Source: Haliclystus octoradiatus | Taxonomy: Eukaryota; Cnidaria; Staurozoa; Stauromedusae; Haliclystidae | Direction of reading: 5' to 3' | Assembly: GCA_916610825.1 (NCBI GenBank) | Contig: OU744451.1 | Location: forward strand, 23,014,349 to 23,078,348 | DNA length: 64,000 nucleotides | Part shown: piece after piece, positions 10,156-22,100 of the stretch | How the letters are laid out: each line of letters begins with the position of its first letter | Numbering within the stretch: the first letter of the stretch is position 1 | The notes under the pieces: model-generated | What the model was told of the DNA's origin: nothing | What the model saw: the letters and a program-made list of their open reading frames with translations, nothing else | The model's database searches: none | Translations under genes and position numbers: made by a program

Positions 10156-10480
10156 TCACATGTTGTCATTTGTTATTGTCAAGACAATTAGGTTATTATT
10201 TATATAAAATTAATGTAAATATATTAATTATAATTCCAAGTATACAATATATGAATAATTACAATTATTAAATATTTTTTTGTTTAATGCAATTATCTTA
10301 CTGTTATGAATAAAATTATTGTTTTGTATAAACTATTTTCTTTTTCGAAAATGTTACTATTTTCTGTATCCAAATTTGAATTCAATGAAAGAAATTTTTG
10401 ATTTTGCTTTATATCTTTTATTGATCATTTAAACTGTTTAAAGATCCTGAAAATAATTATACAGATTCGTTTGTGTGAAT
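10156..10480. other. AT-rich spacer, nothing recognised
   Basis: About 325 bp of strongly AT-rich sequence without repeats, open frames or splice-bounded coding segments that I can support. Confidence 0.6.
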
Positions 10481-10488
10481 AGTGTACC

Positions 10489-10945
10489 CAGTGATGTTTT
10501 GATGGGGGAACACAGGGGACCGTCGTTCCCCCACTACTTTCTCCGGAAAAATGGCGTCCCCTCACTTTTTTCATTTGAAGTGAAGTATATATGTGCTTGC
10601 TCATAATGTTCTTGTTCCGAATAATATTATCATCAATATTATCAGTAATATAGAAGCATTATTTCAAGGCAAAAATAAGTGGCAACAGTTTCCTGATTTT
10701 ATTGTTCATCTGAACTGCGTTTTAAATATCTCTAGTCGTTTTGACCCATTTTCAAGATAATTACTTCATATTTTAACAAGAAAATAATTAAATGACCCAA
10801 TAGATTATACTGAAGTGGTCTATTGAAATGCGCTACAGAGCTCTTGGAAGATAATAATTTTGAAAATTTTTCCAGCGGGGCATGCCCCCTACAAGAAGGA
10901 ATTGCAAGCCGTTCCCCACTATTTTTTCCCAGAAAACATACACTG
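10489..10945. mobile_element. hAT-like non-autonomous element (457 bp)
   Basis: The ends are CAGTGATGTTTTGATGGGGG on the left and, reverse-complemented, CAGTGTATGTTTTCTGGGA on the right, both followed by GGGGAAC-type sequence. The flanking 8 bp are AGTGTACC (10481-10488) and AGCGTACC (10946-10953), a one-mismatch 8-bp target duplication. CAGTG termini with 8-bp duplications are characteristic of hAT elements. No transposase frame remains. Confidence 0.65.
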
Positions 10946-11094
10946 AGCGTACCATGTACAAATGCACTGTAAACATGCATGGAAATGTGTTATGGTGTTA
11001 TGTTATATTATATTTATTGAGCAAAATATGAAGATTGTAATAAACATCAAAGTTAACATATTTGAGGAAATTATGAAATTCATGGCCATGTGAT

Positions 11095-11262
11095 AAAATT
11101 GACTGAGTTCATGAATTGTTCATAAACTATTAATGGTTAATGGACTCCATGAATTGTTCATGAACAGTTGATGAACTTTACTGGCATTCATGAGCTGTTC
11201 ATGAACATCTTATAGACAGTTCATGAAATGTTCATAAATCTTGAATGGCCTGTTTTTCATGC
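11095..11262. mobile_element. Palindromic fold-back element, degraded copy
   Basis: Several TTCATGAA and TGTTCATGAACA units alternate with AATGGC-type spacers, as in the family with GTTCATGAAC interiors. The CCCCTGCG ends are not recognisable here. Confidence 0.55.
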
Positions 11263-11456
11263 AACTCTTTTACAACTATTGGGCTGTTTAACGACAATGA
11301 AATGTTTTCTAGGGGAAACAATTTGCTTAAGTGAAGTTCCCACTAGTTGTAACTCGTCAAAATTGCCAACAATTTTCCATGTCATTTAATCCAAATTTGC
11401 ATTTATCTGTATTTATTGCATTTAAGTGGTTACAAGATTGATTTTATATATGTATA

Positions 11457-11633
11457 CAGTCAAACCCGTTATAACAGTCACCTCTATACAGCGGCCACCT
11501 GTCTATAGTGGTCACTCTTGTAATGTCTAATATGGTATTTTCTATTGAATCAAACCTGTATATAAAGGTCACCTGTCTATAGTGGTCAATTCATCTACCT
11601 CTCGTAGCTGGCTGTTATATACAGGTTTCACTA
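11457..11633 (+). mobile_element. Pogo-like TA MITE (family A), full length
   Basis: Starts CAGTCAAACCCGTTATAACA after TA and ends CAGGTTTCACTA before TA. All internal motifs are present, so this is a nearly complete 177-bp copy. A further fragment of the family (ACCACCTGTCTTTAGTG) lies at about 11970-12005. Confidence 0.85.
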
Positions 11634-12014
11634 TACTAACTTTCAACTGTACATATTAATTTGTCGTAAAGAGATGATGACCACAAAGGTTTTCTCTAAT
11701 ATTAATTGAATTAAATGCTCTCTATATTTAACCTGCGAACCGGATCATATGAACAATCACAAGCAAAAATCAATTGCTGTTTCAAAAACCAATTTTACAT
11801 TCTGTGAACATGGTGGACTTTCTTGCAGGTGTACATTTGATATTAATATTATTGAATGTTGCATGTTTTAAATTTTAATTGTATATTTCTATCTAATAAT
11901 TATTATTAATTAAATGAAAAGTTATTAAATTTTGCTTAATCTAATCACTTAAAATTGTAGTTCATTTTATACCTCTGTATAATGACCACCTGTCTTTAGT
12001 GTTCTTGTGGAAAA

Positions 12015-12135
12015 TCTTCAAATAAAATAATAAATTATAATGATTATTAATCATAATAATAAATTATAATAATTATTAATTATAATAATAAATTATAATA
12101 ATTATTAATTATGGTTATTATCATAATCTTAATAT
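12015..12135. repeat. AATAATTATAAT low-complexity tract
   Basis: Alternating ATAATAAATT and ATAATTATTA units repeat about every 30 bp and make a self-complementary AT-only stretch. It immediately precedes the TTAA-flanked MITE at 12136, a common kind of target for TTAA insertion. Confidence 0.7.
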
Positions 12136-12342
12136 TTAAAGGAGCAAAAATGACCGGCAGGCATTACGCACTTAGGATCACGTGCATGTTTATTGTTTAT
12201 AACACAATGTTCATTGTTGACATGAATTTATAACAAATTAGGCTCGCGTATAACAATAGTTTCAAAGCGAGACGGTTGAATTACGCTAAGCATAAATTCA
12301 ACTTGAGCTCGCTGCGGTCGCCGGTCAATTTTGCCCCTTTAA
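12136..12342. mobile_element. TTAA-flanked MITE (piggyBac-like target)
   Basis: The left end is TTAAAGGAGCAAAAATGACC and the right end, reverse-complemented, is TTAAAGGGGCAAAATTGACC. Both continue GGC. TTAA at 12136-12139 and 12339-12342 fits a TTAA target-site duplication, the piggyBac signature, although the termini are not the classic CCC form. It is about 207 bp, with no coding capacity. Confidence 0.65.
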
Positions 12343-13038
12343 CTGTTGTAAAACGTCTGGACGCCAAAAAATTTAGTATTTTTGGTAAAGGTCCGGCAGT
12401 TCATGTACACATGCGCACTCATATCGCATTATTCTTTTTATTTTAAAAATCATCAATGTTAAAGGTATGATATTGACCAGTTTCCTTCGTGCTCAGTCTT
12501 CGAAATTGATGCATGATGCACAACACTGCTTGTGGCTTGAGAAACGGTATTCTGTTTTCAACTTTGATTCCGCAAGGCTCGATCGTGAATTGTATGCCTT
12601 TAATATTTCCGCATTTCAATGCTTAGTTGAAAAGAATGGTCCGCGCAGGGAATGCATTCCCGCGCAATCTTCAGGAGTTGGTTCTAAACTCTGTTAAAAA
12701 TAAGTGTATTCCCCGCGCAAAACCAAGTTTTCTGAATTCTTTGTAACTATGTTTCAATGTTAAAATGTAATACTCTACAATCCGTCATGTGAGTTTAAAA
12801 AACCTACCAGACTCATTTTTATTCTGGTAGATTTTATTTTAATAATCAGCATTTATTAACTTATAGTGGAAGCAATAATCCGATTGTAATCGAATGTTAG
12901 TGTAATAGGCTGTATATGTACATACAGTACATTGCAAAATATTAAAAAACGTTTAATCCCCCACTTCCCTGGTATTCTTACTCCCCACATGACAGCCCCA
13001 CTGCTGAGGGGCCATAAGCGCCACTGATTCATTTTTGT
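12343..13038. other. Intergenic stretch upstream of the TRFH-like gene
   Basis: No recognisable gene. A 76-codon plus frame at 12467-12697 has no support from motif or splice context. A small perfect hairpin built on CTACCAGA/TCTGGTAG sits at about 12804-12832. Otherwise it is unremarkable. Confidence 0.5.
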
Positions 13039-13054
13039 CAAGATGGCGGGAAAA
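13039..13054 (+). promoter_or_regulatory. YY1-like and E2F-like motif near a possible start region
   Basis: CAAGATGGCGGGAAAA contains AAGATGGCGG, which matches the YY1 consensus, overlapping GCGGGAAA, an E2F-type site. In animals YY1 sites of this form often lie just inside the transcription start. It is 124 bp before the putative ATG of the plus-strand gene. The functional reading is inference: the sequence also contains an ATG that would open a short upstream frame. Confidence 0.35.
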
Positions 13055-13177
13055 GCAGTGATGTTTTTCTATGCAAAATTGGAGTGAGTGCTAGATACTT
13101 ATGTGAACTTGTTGTCTTTGGAGACATGAAAATGATTGGATCAAAATATCAATAGCAGTGTTTTAACCGCTTTAATA

Positions 13178-16100
13178 ATGGACTTTATCGAATCATCAAT
13201 TAAAGAATATATGTTGAAACGTGCCTGTCTTGTAGATGACCATAAGGAAACTACCAGAATCATCCAAAGTAGTGGAGGTAGGCGAATACTTGAACTCAGA
13301 AAAGATAATTAGGTTGCACCGTTTTCTAATTCTGTTCTAGCTTGCTTAACTCCCCCAATGACCGCTTCGGGTTCGGTGCTTGCTTGGTCTAAATACATTG
13401 TTTTAATAGACGATCGTGCCAAGGACCATAAGTCAACTGAAATCTATTTTGAGATTTCCCTTAAATCTGTCTGTGTATTCATTTATCTATCACGCAATTG
13501 GAACTGCATGGACGATGATGCCTTATATATTACTAGAAAGGCAATATTTTGTGCATGGTTCTATGCTATTCAAAGTATTAAAATGTATCTTCTGCTGCCG
13601 ATACAAGCATATAGTATGTTTTCCAGGTCAAACTTTTGTTGCGTTGTATTCGTCAGCAGACATTCCTTATAATTAGCATGACAAAAGAATCCTATTAATT
13701 AATTAATCGCCTGTCAATTTTCTTTAGTGCATGGTATATTAAAATATGGCATGGAATCTACTCCGCAGCTGAAAAGTCGCTTTACTGCAGCTAAATAGAC
13801 TATTATCGCAGCTAATTGACTGATTGCCGCATTTTTGAAAATCGCAGCTGAAGTGTCGATTTGCCGAATCTAAATAGATCATTTCTACAGCTAATTATGT
13901 AATAGACGCATCTTTGTAAGTTTTCAGCATAAAAATCTTTTCGCCCAAGCTAAATAGATCATTTCCGCAGCTAATTATTTATTATGATCTTTTCCCAAAA
14001 AATGGAAATAAATAGACTATTACATCTATTCGAAGCGTAGCCAGTCTTGCACCAAGAAAGCCATGTCGAATATGAATATTTTTCATGTGTTGAGCTTCAA
14101 GTCTCAATCCAAATGCTTTGTATGATAGATCATAGATTGTAACAAATAGAATACAAATGTTTCATAATAACTTTAAGATGTATATATTCATATATACATA
14201 ATACTGTCTGTTTATATATCACAATATTTCTATATTTCTATATTTCTATATTTCTGTGTCTGTCCGCGACTTATGTACGTCTTACTGGCGATATAATACG
14301 GATAATCCGTTGTCGGGAAATTATGCAAACGTTTGTGTCGAGATAACCGTGTACAGTAACAAATTTGTTGTATGAAAAGTATGGGTCTATGACATTGTTT
14401 TAAAATAATATACTTCTTCTGATATTTTATTGCATATCATTGTATTAAAAAATTCAGAGATTTTGAAAAATTTCATAGGTCGATAATCTAGCGGGCAGCC
14501 AAATCGAATTCAAATTGAAATCTCCAGAACAAAAATATTTTGCTTTGGATTTAAAAGCTACGTGTAAATTGTTTGAACAAGTGAAACTTGAAACTGAATC
14601 AGTTTTATGATAATTAAAACAATACGAAATACTGAATTACATTGAATTACCAGTATAACTAGGCCAAACAAATATGTTTTGAAATCAAAGAAACGTATAC
14701 CTATTTCATGTAGTGTTGATATCAGCAATACATATAGCGCGGCACAAACGCTATGAAAATTAAAGAGACTTTAGGCCTTTAAATTTATTAATGAAACAAA
14801 ATGCCGTTCCTTACTTTTCTCAAAATCGAGATACAAACATTTCACTTTTAAAAAAGGCTATTTTGATATATAATTTGTGAGAACACTAAGCAAACAATCT
14901 GTTTTGAAATGAACAATCTATCGCGGGGCATAAAAACAAATTAACTTGCAAGAATTTTCAAAATGACGTTGGCGTTCGACTAATTCGAAAAAATTTTCAA
15001 ATTTCGAAGAGATTATCTGTCTACAGTCTAAAATTACAGAGTTTAGCATCAATCAAGGCATTGCACAAAAGTATTTCTATAATTTATTATTTAATATAAA
15101 AATATGAATCATTAGGTTATGAGCAGGCAGGCTTTTATTTTCAGATTTTGCTTCCATAATTAACGAAGGAATTGTAAGCATCGATTAAAATTAAAATTTC
15201 ATTTTGTTGACTTGCTATAAGAATAAGACACAGTATGTTACTACAGTTTCGAGAATAAAAATAGCGGTGTCTTGTTATTATCGTTGATCAACATTTAATA
15301 AAGTTAATTTCAGGTATATCAAATTCAACAAAGTTAAATTGAATTGAGCGTATGATTTGTGATGAATAATAATAATTATAATATTTTCAGCGTTCAAAAA
15401 TGGCTTTCAACTTTAAAAACAGAAAAGTATAATTTTTCATAATAAACATTTTTCAATAGTTAATACAGTTTGGATGAGTGTAACAAACCTTGTGTTACAA
15501 AAATAGAAAGCGAAAAAGGTTGCATGAAATAATCGATCATAGCAAACAATATTTATTAAATACAACTTACCATTTTCCAAATGAGATCCAAATAAAAACT
15601 ATACGAGCGGCATAATCTCCGAACAACATTTAAATACATAATAGCGGGTTTCCTGAGTTAATACACCAATCAATTTTAAGTTAACAACCATATTTTATCA
15701 AAGGAGAATGTAAGCCCGATAAGAATAAAATATAATTGTCTTTTATTCGAAATAATTCTGACAAAAATGATCATTTCATATCGCGATCAAATGCAAGGTA
15801 AAGTAGATTCATTTTCTATATAAGTAAATCCTTTTCATCAGACATCATAACATGAGCATTTAAATACTACCATCAGCTATGGTATTTTATATCTTTGATG
15901 CTGCACTAAACATTTCCACTCTATAAATCATCGCGTCCGTTTCAATAAATTCTGAATAAATATGCATATCACGAATCTGGCAAAATGAGTTGTTTTCGTT
16001 TTTCTATCAAAATAACTAATTTATTCATAATTGTCTTTTCTTTCATTCGACATCTATAATGTATTATAAATAGCGCGTAGAAATATTGACAACAAGATGT

Positions 16101-19100
16101 AACATAATTTCAATATCGAATTAGTATAGCGATTTATTATAGAATTTTATTTGATTTTAAAAGAATGTTGATGCTATTATTCTGGAAAATTTGATAACAA
16201 GAAGCACTATGAGGCCAACTTTTCACATCTTTTTTTTACTTATAAAATTTTATTTTCAACGAACTCTTAGTATTTTGATAGACTGCCATGAAAATCACAG
16301 GCCTACTTGCTGAGATTGCAAAGATCAAATATATATATGCTCATATACTATCATATCATAATATTTTCAGATTATATATATAATTTGAAATTCAATACAC
16401 GCGCGTGGGTCGGCCTTGTTCAATAATGCGTTGTCGAAGCAGTAGGTTTGTTGATTAGGTCAGTCAAAGCGCCAATAACAGCAAGTAAGGCAGTGGCTTA
16501 TTGGTTAATGCTCTGGTATTACAATATCAGGGTTGTCAGTCCAAATCCGCCATTCTGAAATTTTTTATCAACGATTTTTCTTATATTTTTTAATATGAAG
16601 CAGTAAATCATTGTTATTAACAAAAGATATCGTTTGATCATGTTAATAACAGAAATTAGTGGACCATGTGTCTTGTCGAAGCTAAATTAATTTAATATTG
16701 AATATATTGAATGCAATGCCACGAGTTTGACTGGCCACACCTTGACGGCGTTATTTTGTGAACACCACATTAGTGTTGTGTATATTGCAATAAAAATTTA
16801 TGAATCTGAACTGAACGCGATCCGATCGTATCGGGTCCGATTCGGGTTAATATTTTAGGTCTTCGGATCGGATCGGATTTGAAGTGATTTTTATGGATAG
16901 TTTCAGATTTCGAAATTTGACTGAGTATTTGTAATTTATAATAATTAATGTGTTCTGGCTTCCTTTCAGCACATAAAATAAAGTTTTCTATGTAGATATA
17001 GCTACGTTAAATGCATAAAATTGACTGGCGGCCTCTATACATTTCAATCGGCTCAATTGATGTGAAATAAATTTAATTTTTATTAAAGGAATGATTAAGA
17101 TGTATTGATTAATGCTACATCGTTTCAATGCGTATTGTGTCTCATGTTCTCCTCCAGAGTTCATGCTCCGTATTATACAGCGATAGTCAGCTTAGTCAAT
17201 TGTTTAATTATAAGTGATCTGAAAGTTTTATCATACAAGGTCCATTATGGACCAACACTCATTGCTAGTATATTCATATAATCGCGTGTTCCTCACACCA
17301 CATACTCCACATTCTAATCTTCAAATACAATGTGCTATCATATTTAATTAAGAGGCTGAGTTAAAACAATAAGAATAGAAATGAGGCACAACACATGCAT
17401 ACGAATATATGAAGTTAAATGCAAAATGTTCGCGAAAGTCAACCAATTAAATAACAGTTATATCCAGTTCTGTAACGGAAGGCCCTTAACGAGTTGAAAT
17501 ATTTTAAGTAGGTAAGATAAAAATATGTTGTGCTGCGGTAAAGATCCAATCAGATGCAGTTAACAGGCTTTATAGCTGAGACTAATTAGAAACGATAAAT
17601 TGATCAAATAGCTGCAACTAATTAACTGCGGTAAAATAACTTTTTAGCTGCGGACATAATTATAACTCTTGTAATACGAATGATATGATAATTAATAACT
17701 TGGACAGAGTATTATATTAATATTATATATTAAACTTGAATTAAAATTTAAACTGTTTAATTAAAGCAAACGTTGATTTAGAAACTACAATTAAGCACAT
17801 GCTATTGTGCTTAGAATTAAATAATGATCAGAAATTTATACCTACAATCTTTCTGCTTACATAGTTTTGTACTGAATGAATTCCAAGAAAATACTGACGG
17901 CCATGGAATAATGGTGTAAACTAAAAATATTCAATTAGGTTGTCATTCAATTGATTAATTATCAAATTTAATAATATTTTTCGATGTCATGCGTATAGTT
18001 TTAATGGAATTTGTTTTGACAGTTTGAAAACCGCCAGGCGATTTGTTTTGACAGTTTATCAAAAGTGCTGTGACGTTTCTGTGTTTCTGTAAATTTTCGA
18101 CTAAACATACCAATTGGAAATGTGCTATTGTCCGTTGTTTGATGTAGCACTGCACCGACAGAATATCCAGAGGCATCAGTGACAAGTTGATAATTAGAAC
18201 AAGTAGGATCAGGATGATGCAAGAGAAGATTTGATGATAACGATGATTTGATGTTATCAAAACTTTCATTGTGTGTCTGTAACCAAATAAAATTATTGCT
18301 AGAACGAAGTGATGACGTCAACAGATCTTGTAATAGTTGAATAATATCAGCATATTTATTTACAAAACGTCGGTAAGAATTAAAAAAACCAAGAAAACTC
18401 TGTAGTTCTTTAACAGTTGTTGGAGTAGGCCAATTTTTAACAACATCGATTTTAATAGCAGATGGTTGAATACCCTCACCAGTGATATGATTTGATGACC
18501 AAGAAAATGGATAACCGTCAAAACTGTCAGGCGATGTTTGTGAACATCAGGGAGCATCATCCAAATTTAATTTAGGAGCAAGGGAGATTGAGGAAATTTC
18601 CTGGGGGGTGGGAATATCATACCCCCTTATTAGAGCTTCATCAATCCACTGAGTTCTGTTTGCTTAATTATTATTACAGTCAAACCTGTTATAACGGTCA
18701 CCTCTATACAGCGGCCACCTGTCTATAGTGGTCACTGCTGCAATGTCTAAAATAGAATTTTCTATTGAATCAAACCTGTATATAAAGGCCACCTGTCTAT
18801 AATGGTCAATTTATCTACCTCTCGTAGCTGGCCGTTATATGCAGTTTCCACTGTATTACTATTCTTAACTTGCTATATCAATAAAAAGGAAACTTTTGTG
18901 GTTGCGGCACTTTTACAACTACATCCAACGATAGAAATTAAAAATAGCTTTCGTTTTGAATCATCAACAACTTCATTCTAATTATTATTATTATTATTGT
19001 CACTATTATTGCTATGTAGCGTCTACTGTAATTTATATTTTTCAGTTCTGAATCTCAAAGATCCTTTTTCTTCTGCATCCAATGATGTCGGGCCGTTATT

Positions 19101-22100
19101 GATGACAACGCAAGTACTTTCTATGATGCAAAATCATAATGAAATAAATGAAAAGAATTTTCAAGATTTTCTTGAATTGGTCGATAATGTTTGTCAAATG
19201 AGTCCAAATCTTATCAGTAAGACCTCGTATTATGGGATTGTTATTGATGTGAAGTTAAAGGTTAGTGCAAATCTTGATTTATGATTATATTGTTTACATG
19301 ATAAGTTTTTACACACTTTCAACACTCTATAGCCTACGCAAAAAACTTTCCATGCTGATATTGAAAATTAAAATTCATTTTCTAGTTCTTTGTTTCAAAA
19401 TTGATTTATCAATCATTGATCTCACTCTTGGTAAATATTGACATAATGATCTCGGCAAACCTCAGTCATTATCAGCCGATCTTCAAGTTGCCTTCTATCA
19501 ATAGCTATTTTGTATACCATTGATCATACCAGCTAACTGTGTAAAGTCAATTGTAACTTTTCATTTCATAGGTAATGTTGTGTTTGATCAAAGACCAATC
19601 AAAAACTGAAGAAGAATTGTTACATTTTCTTGATAATATTTTATTTCCTACTAATCAAGTAAGTAATGTGAATTGTCTGTAAAGCCCTGGGCAAACGACG
19701 GCAACTTTTGAGCAACACATTTGCTTTTGTCTGACGTGTTTTCGTGTTCTGAAGCAGTCTTTTCAAGAGTGGCTGAACGGGCCTGATTTTCTCAAGACTT
19801 TTCTAGAACAACTTGGATTGAGCTTGAAAAGAAGCCATGGAGAAGCCACAACATCGAAAGAGTTTGATACATTTCGAACGAAATGGTTCCATAAGGATAA
19901 CGAAGACATTCGTTAAGAAAAATCTTCGGAAAGACTTGGAAAATGTTCGATGGCTATCAAACATGATGCGACAAATAAAATACACAATGCAACACATCAG
20001 ACAAAATTAAAAGAGTGGCTAAACGACAAGGATTTTCAAACGATTTAAAAGTTGCGCAAATGTTGCTGTCGTTTGACCAGGTCTTAAGTCTGTAATTGCT
20101 ATAAAATTTCCTGTTATATTACATTTTTGACAATAACTCAAACGATATTCTGGGCCTTCCCATTTTTTAATCATCATCATCTCACCTTCGAAGTAAGCTA
20201 TACTTTTACATCAATGGCGTAAATTTAAAATAAATCAACAGATAGAAAATAAAGTTCTATCTAAATCCGTCTCAACTCTAAAAAATTAAAAAAAAAACAG
20301 CAGAAGGAGAATATTGGCTTTACTGTTCCAAACCTGCTTAATTCCCAGACCTAACTTTTTTTAATTAATGAAGATGAATTTATACGCATTTGTGTTCTCA
20401 CTTGTTGGCCAGAGTTTCTAACAAACTGTTTAGTGTTTGCAAAATCCTAAAACATTTTCATCGTTTTTGTTATGAACTGTTTGTTTGCACCATATATCGT
20501 AAATGTTTCTATTTCCTTCTGAGTTTACTCAATATTTCTGGAATCTACGTATTGCATATTCCCACGTTTGTTAAATCCTACAAATGATCCTTTTTGTGAG
20601 TTTTCATCATCTATTCTATTATAGGATGCTGTTGAATCTATCAAAGATTATGAGGAGCGAGCGAAAGATAAATTTAGGTATGCCATAAGAAGCGAAAGAC
20701 AAATGGGTGAATGGCATTCAGAAAAGGAATGGATCGAACGAACAAATTTAGCAATAAGATGTCATGTTAAAAATATACAAGAAAACTTAATCGGAAAAAA
20801 ATCGATAACAGCACTTGAAAAGGTAAGATTTTATCATCACTATCTTAATTTTTCCATTTTCAAATTTATGAATTTTTAATGAACTGACCTTATAGTGTCG
20901 TTTCAGTTTTTCAGGATCGATTAATCGCCGATAAAAATTGAATAATCATTTGGAACAATAGAGCCATTGTTTCCCCAGTTTTCTACATCAACGTTGGGAA
21001 GTTTTGAAAGAAAATGTTTCACAACTTTGGTATTTAATACTTTTGAAAACCATTCACTGGAATGGATAAGTTTGCACAACTTGTATTTTCTCCATAAATC
21101 CATCGATTTTGATCCATAAATCAATGTTGAAGCTATTCCCAATTCCAAATTCGAGACAGTTTGGGAGCTCAGGAACAGTTTATGAACAGTTCATAAACGT
21201 TAAATGGCCCCAATTTTCATGAACAGTTCATGGCAACTCGAAGAAAGATCATGAACAGTCCATGAACAGTTCATGGATATTCAGTTCCATTTAACGTCCA
21301 TGAACTGTTCCTGAACTCCTAAACTGTTTTTCGCAGGGGGTAATTCCAAAGTAAAGACAGTGTAAGCTCTGTTTGTAATTAATAGCATAGATTAGATGCA
21401 TTTGGAAGCAAATAAAGTGTTGTTATCAACCTGTGTTTTGAGCATGTTTTTATCGTCAGTGCCAAAAAGATAATAACCTTTTCATGATAACTATCGACAA
21501 CGTCAAAAGTGGGGCGATGAACTGTTCATGTAAGATTGTACCAAATCATTCAAGTTTTTCAAATGTTTTTGAAAAAGTATAATATCTCATTTTTATGAAT
21601 TTTTAATAAGTAGTTCATGAACTGCTTGTTTACGTAAGAGTATTCCATTTTAACTTTCACATTCATGAAAAGTATAATATTTTAATATAATAACTATTAA
21701 CCAATTTACACATGCAAAACGAAAGACGGTATCGTTTTGCTATTTTCCCATTAAATATTTAACTGCTCATTCGTATCCTGTTAGGAGCTATATATCTTCA
21801 AAGTTGGAACTTTTCATTTTGTACGTACGGATGAACGGACAGAAAATAAGGTTCTATCAAAATTTGTTGAATCCCAAAAAGGCGATATAATATTATAGTG
21901 AAACCTGTATGTAACGGCCAGTTGCGAGAGGTAGATAAATTGACCACTATAGACAGGTGGCCTTTATATACATGTTTGATTCAATAGAAAATACCATTAT
22001 AGACATTTCCAAGAGTGACCAGTATAGACAGGTGACCGCTATGTAGAGGTGACTGCTATAATAGGTTTGACTGTACATTTCAATGATCTCACTTTGTTTC

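Noticed and set aside
12467..12697. 76-codon plus frame upstream of the TRFH-like gene
   Set aside because: No splice context, no motif and no repeat support; the length is expected by chance.
16490..16560. tRNA-like segment (GGCTTATTGGTTAATGCTCTG, later GTCAGTCCAAATCC)
   Set aside because: The B box is poor and no cloverleaf can be drawn with confidence; at most a decayed SINE head. A similar weak A-box-like text at about 39785-39825 was also rejected.
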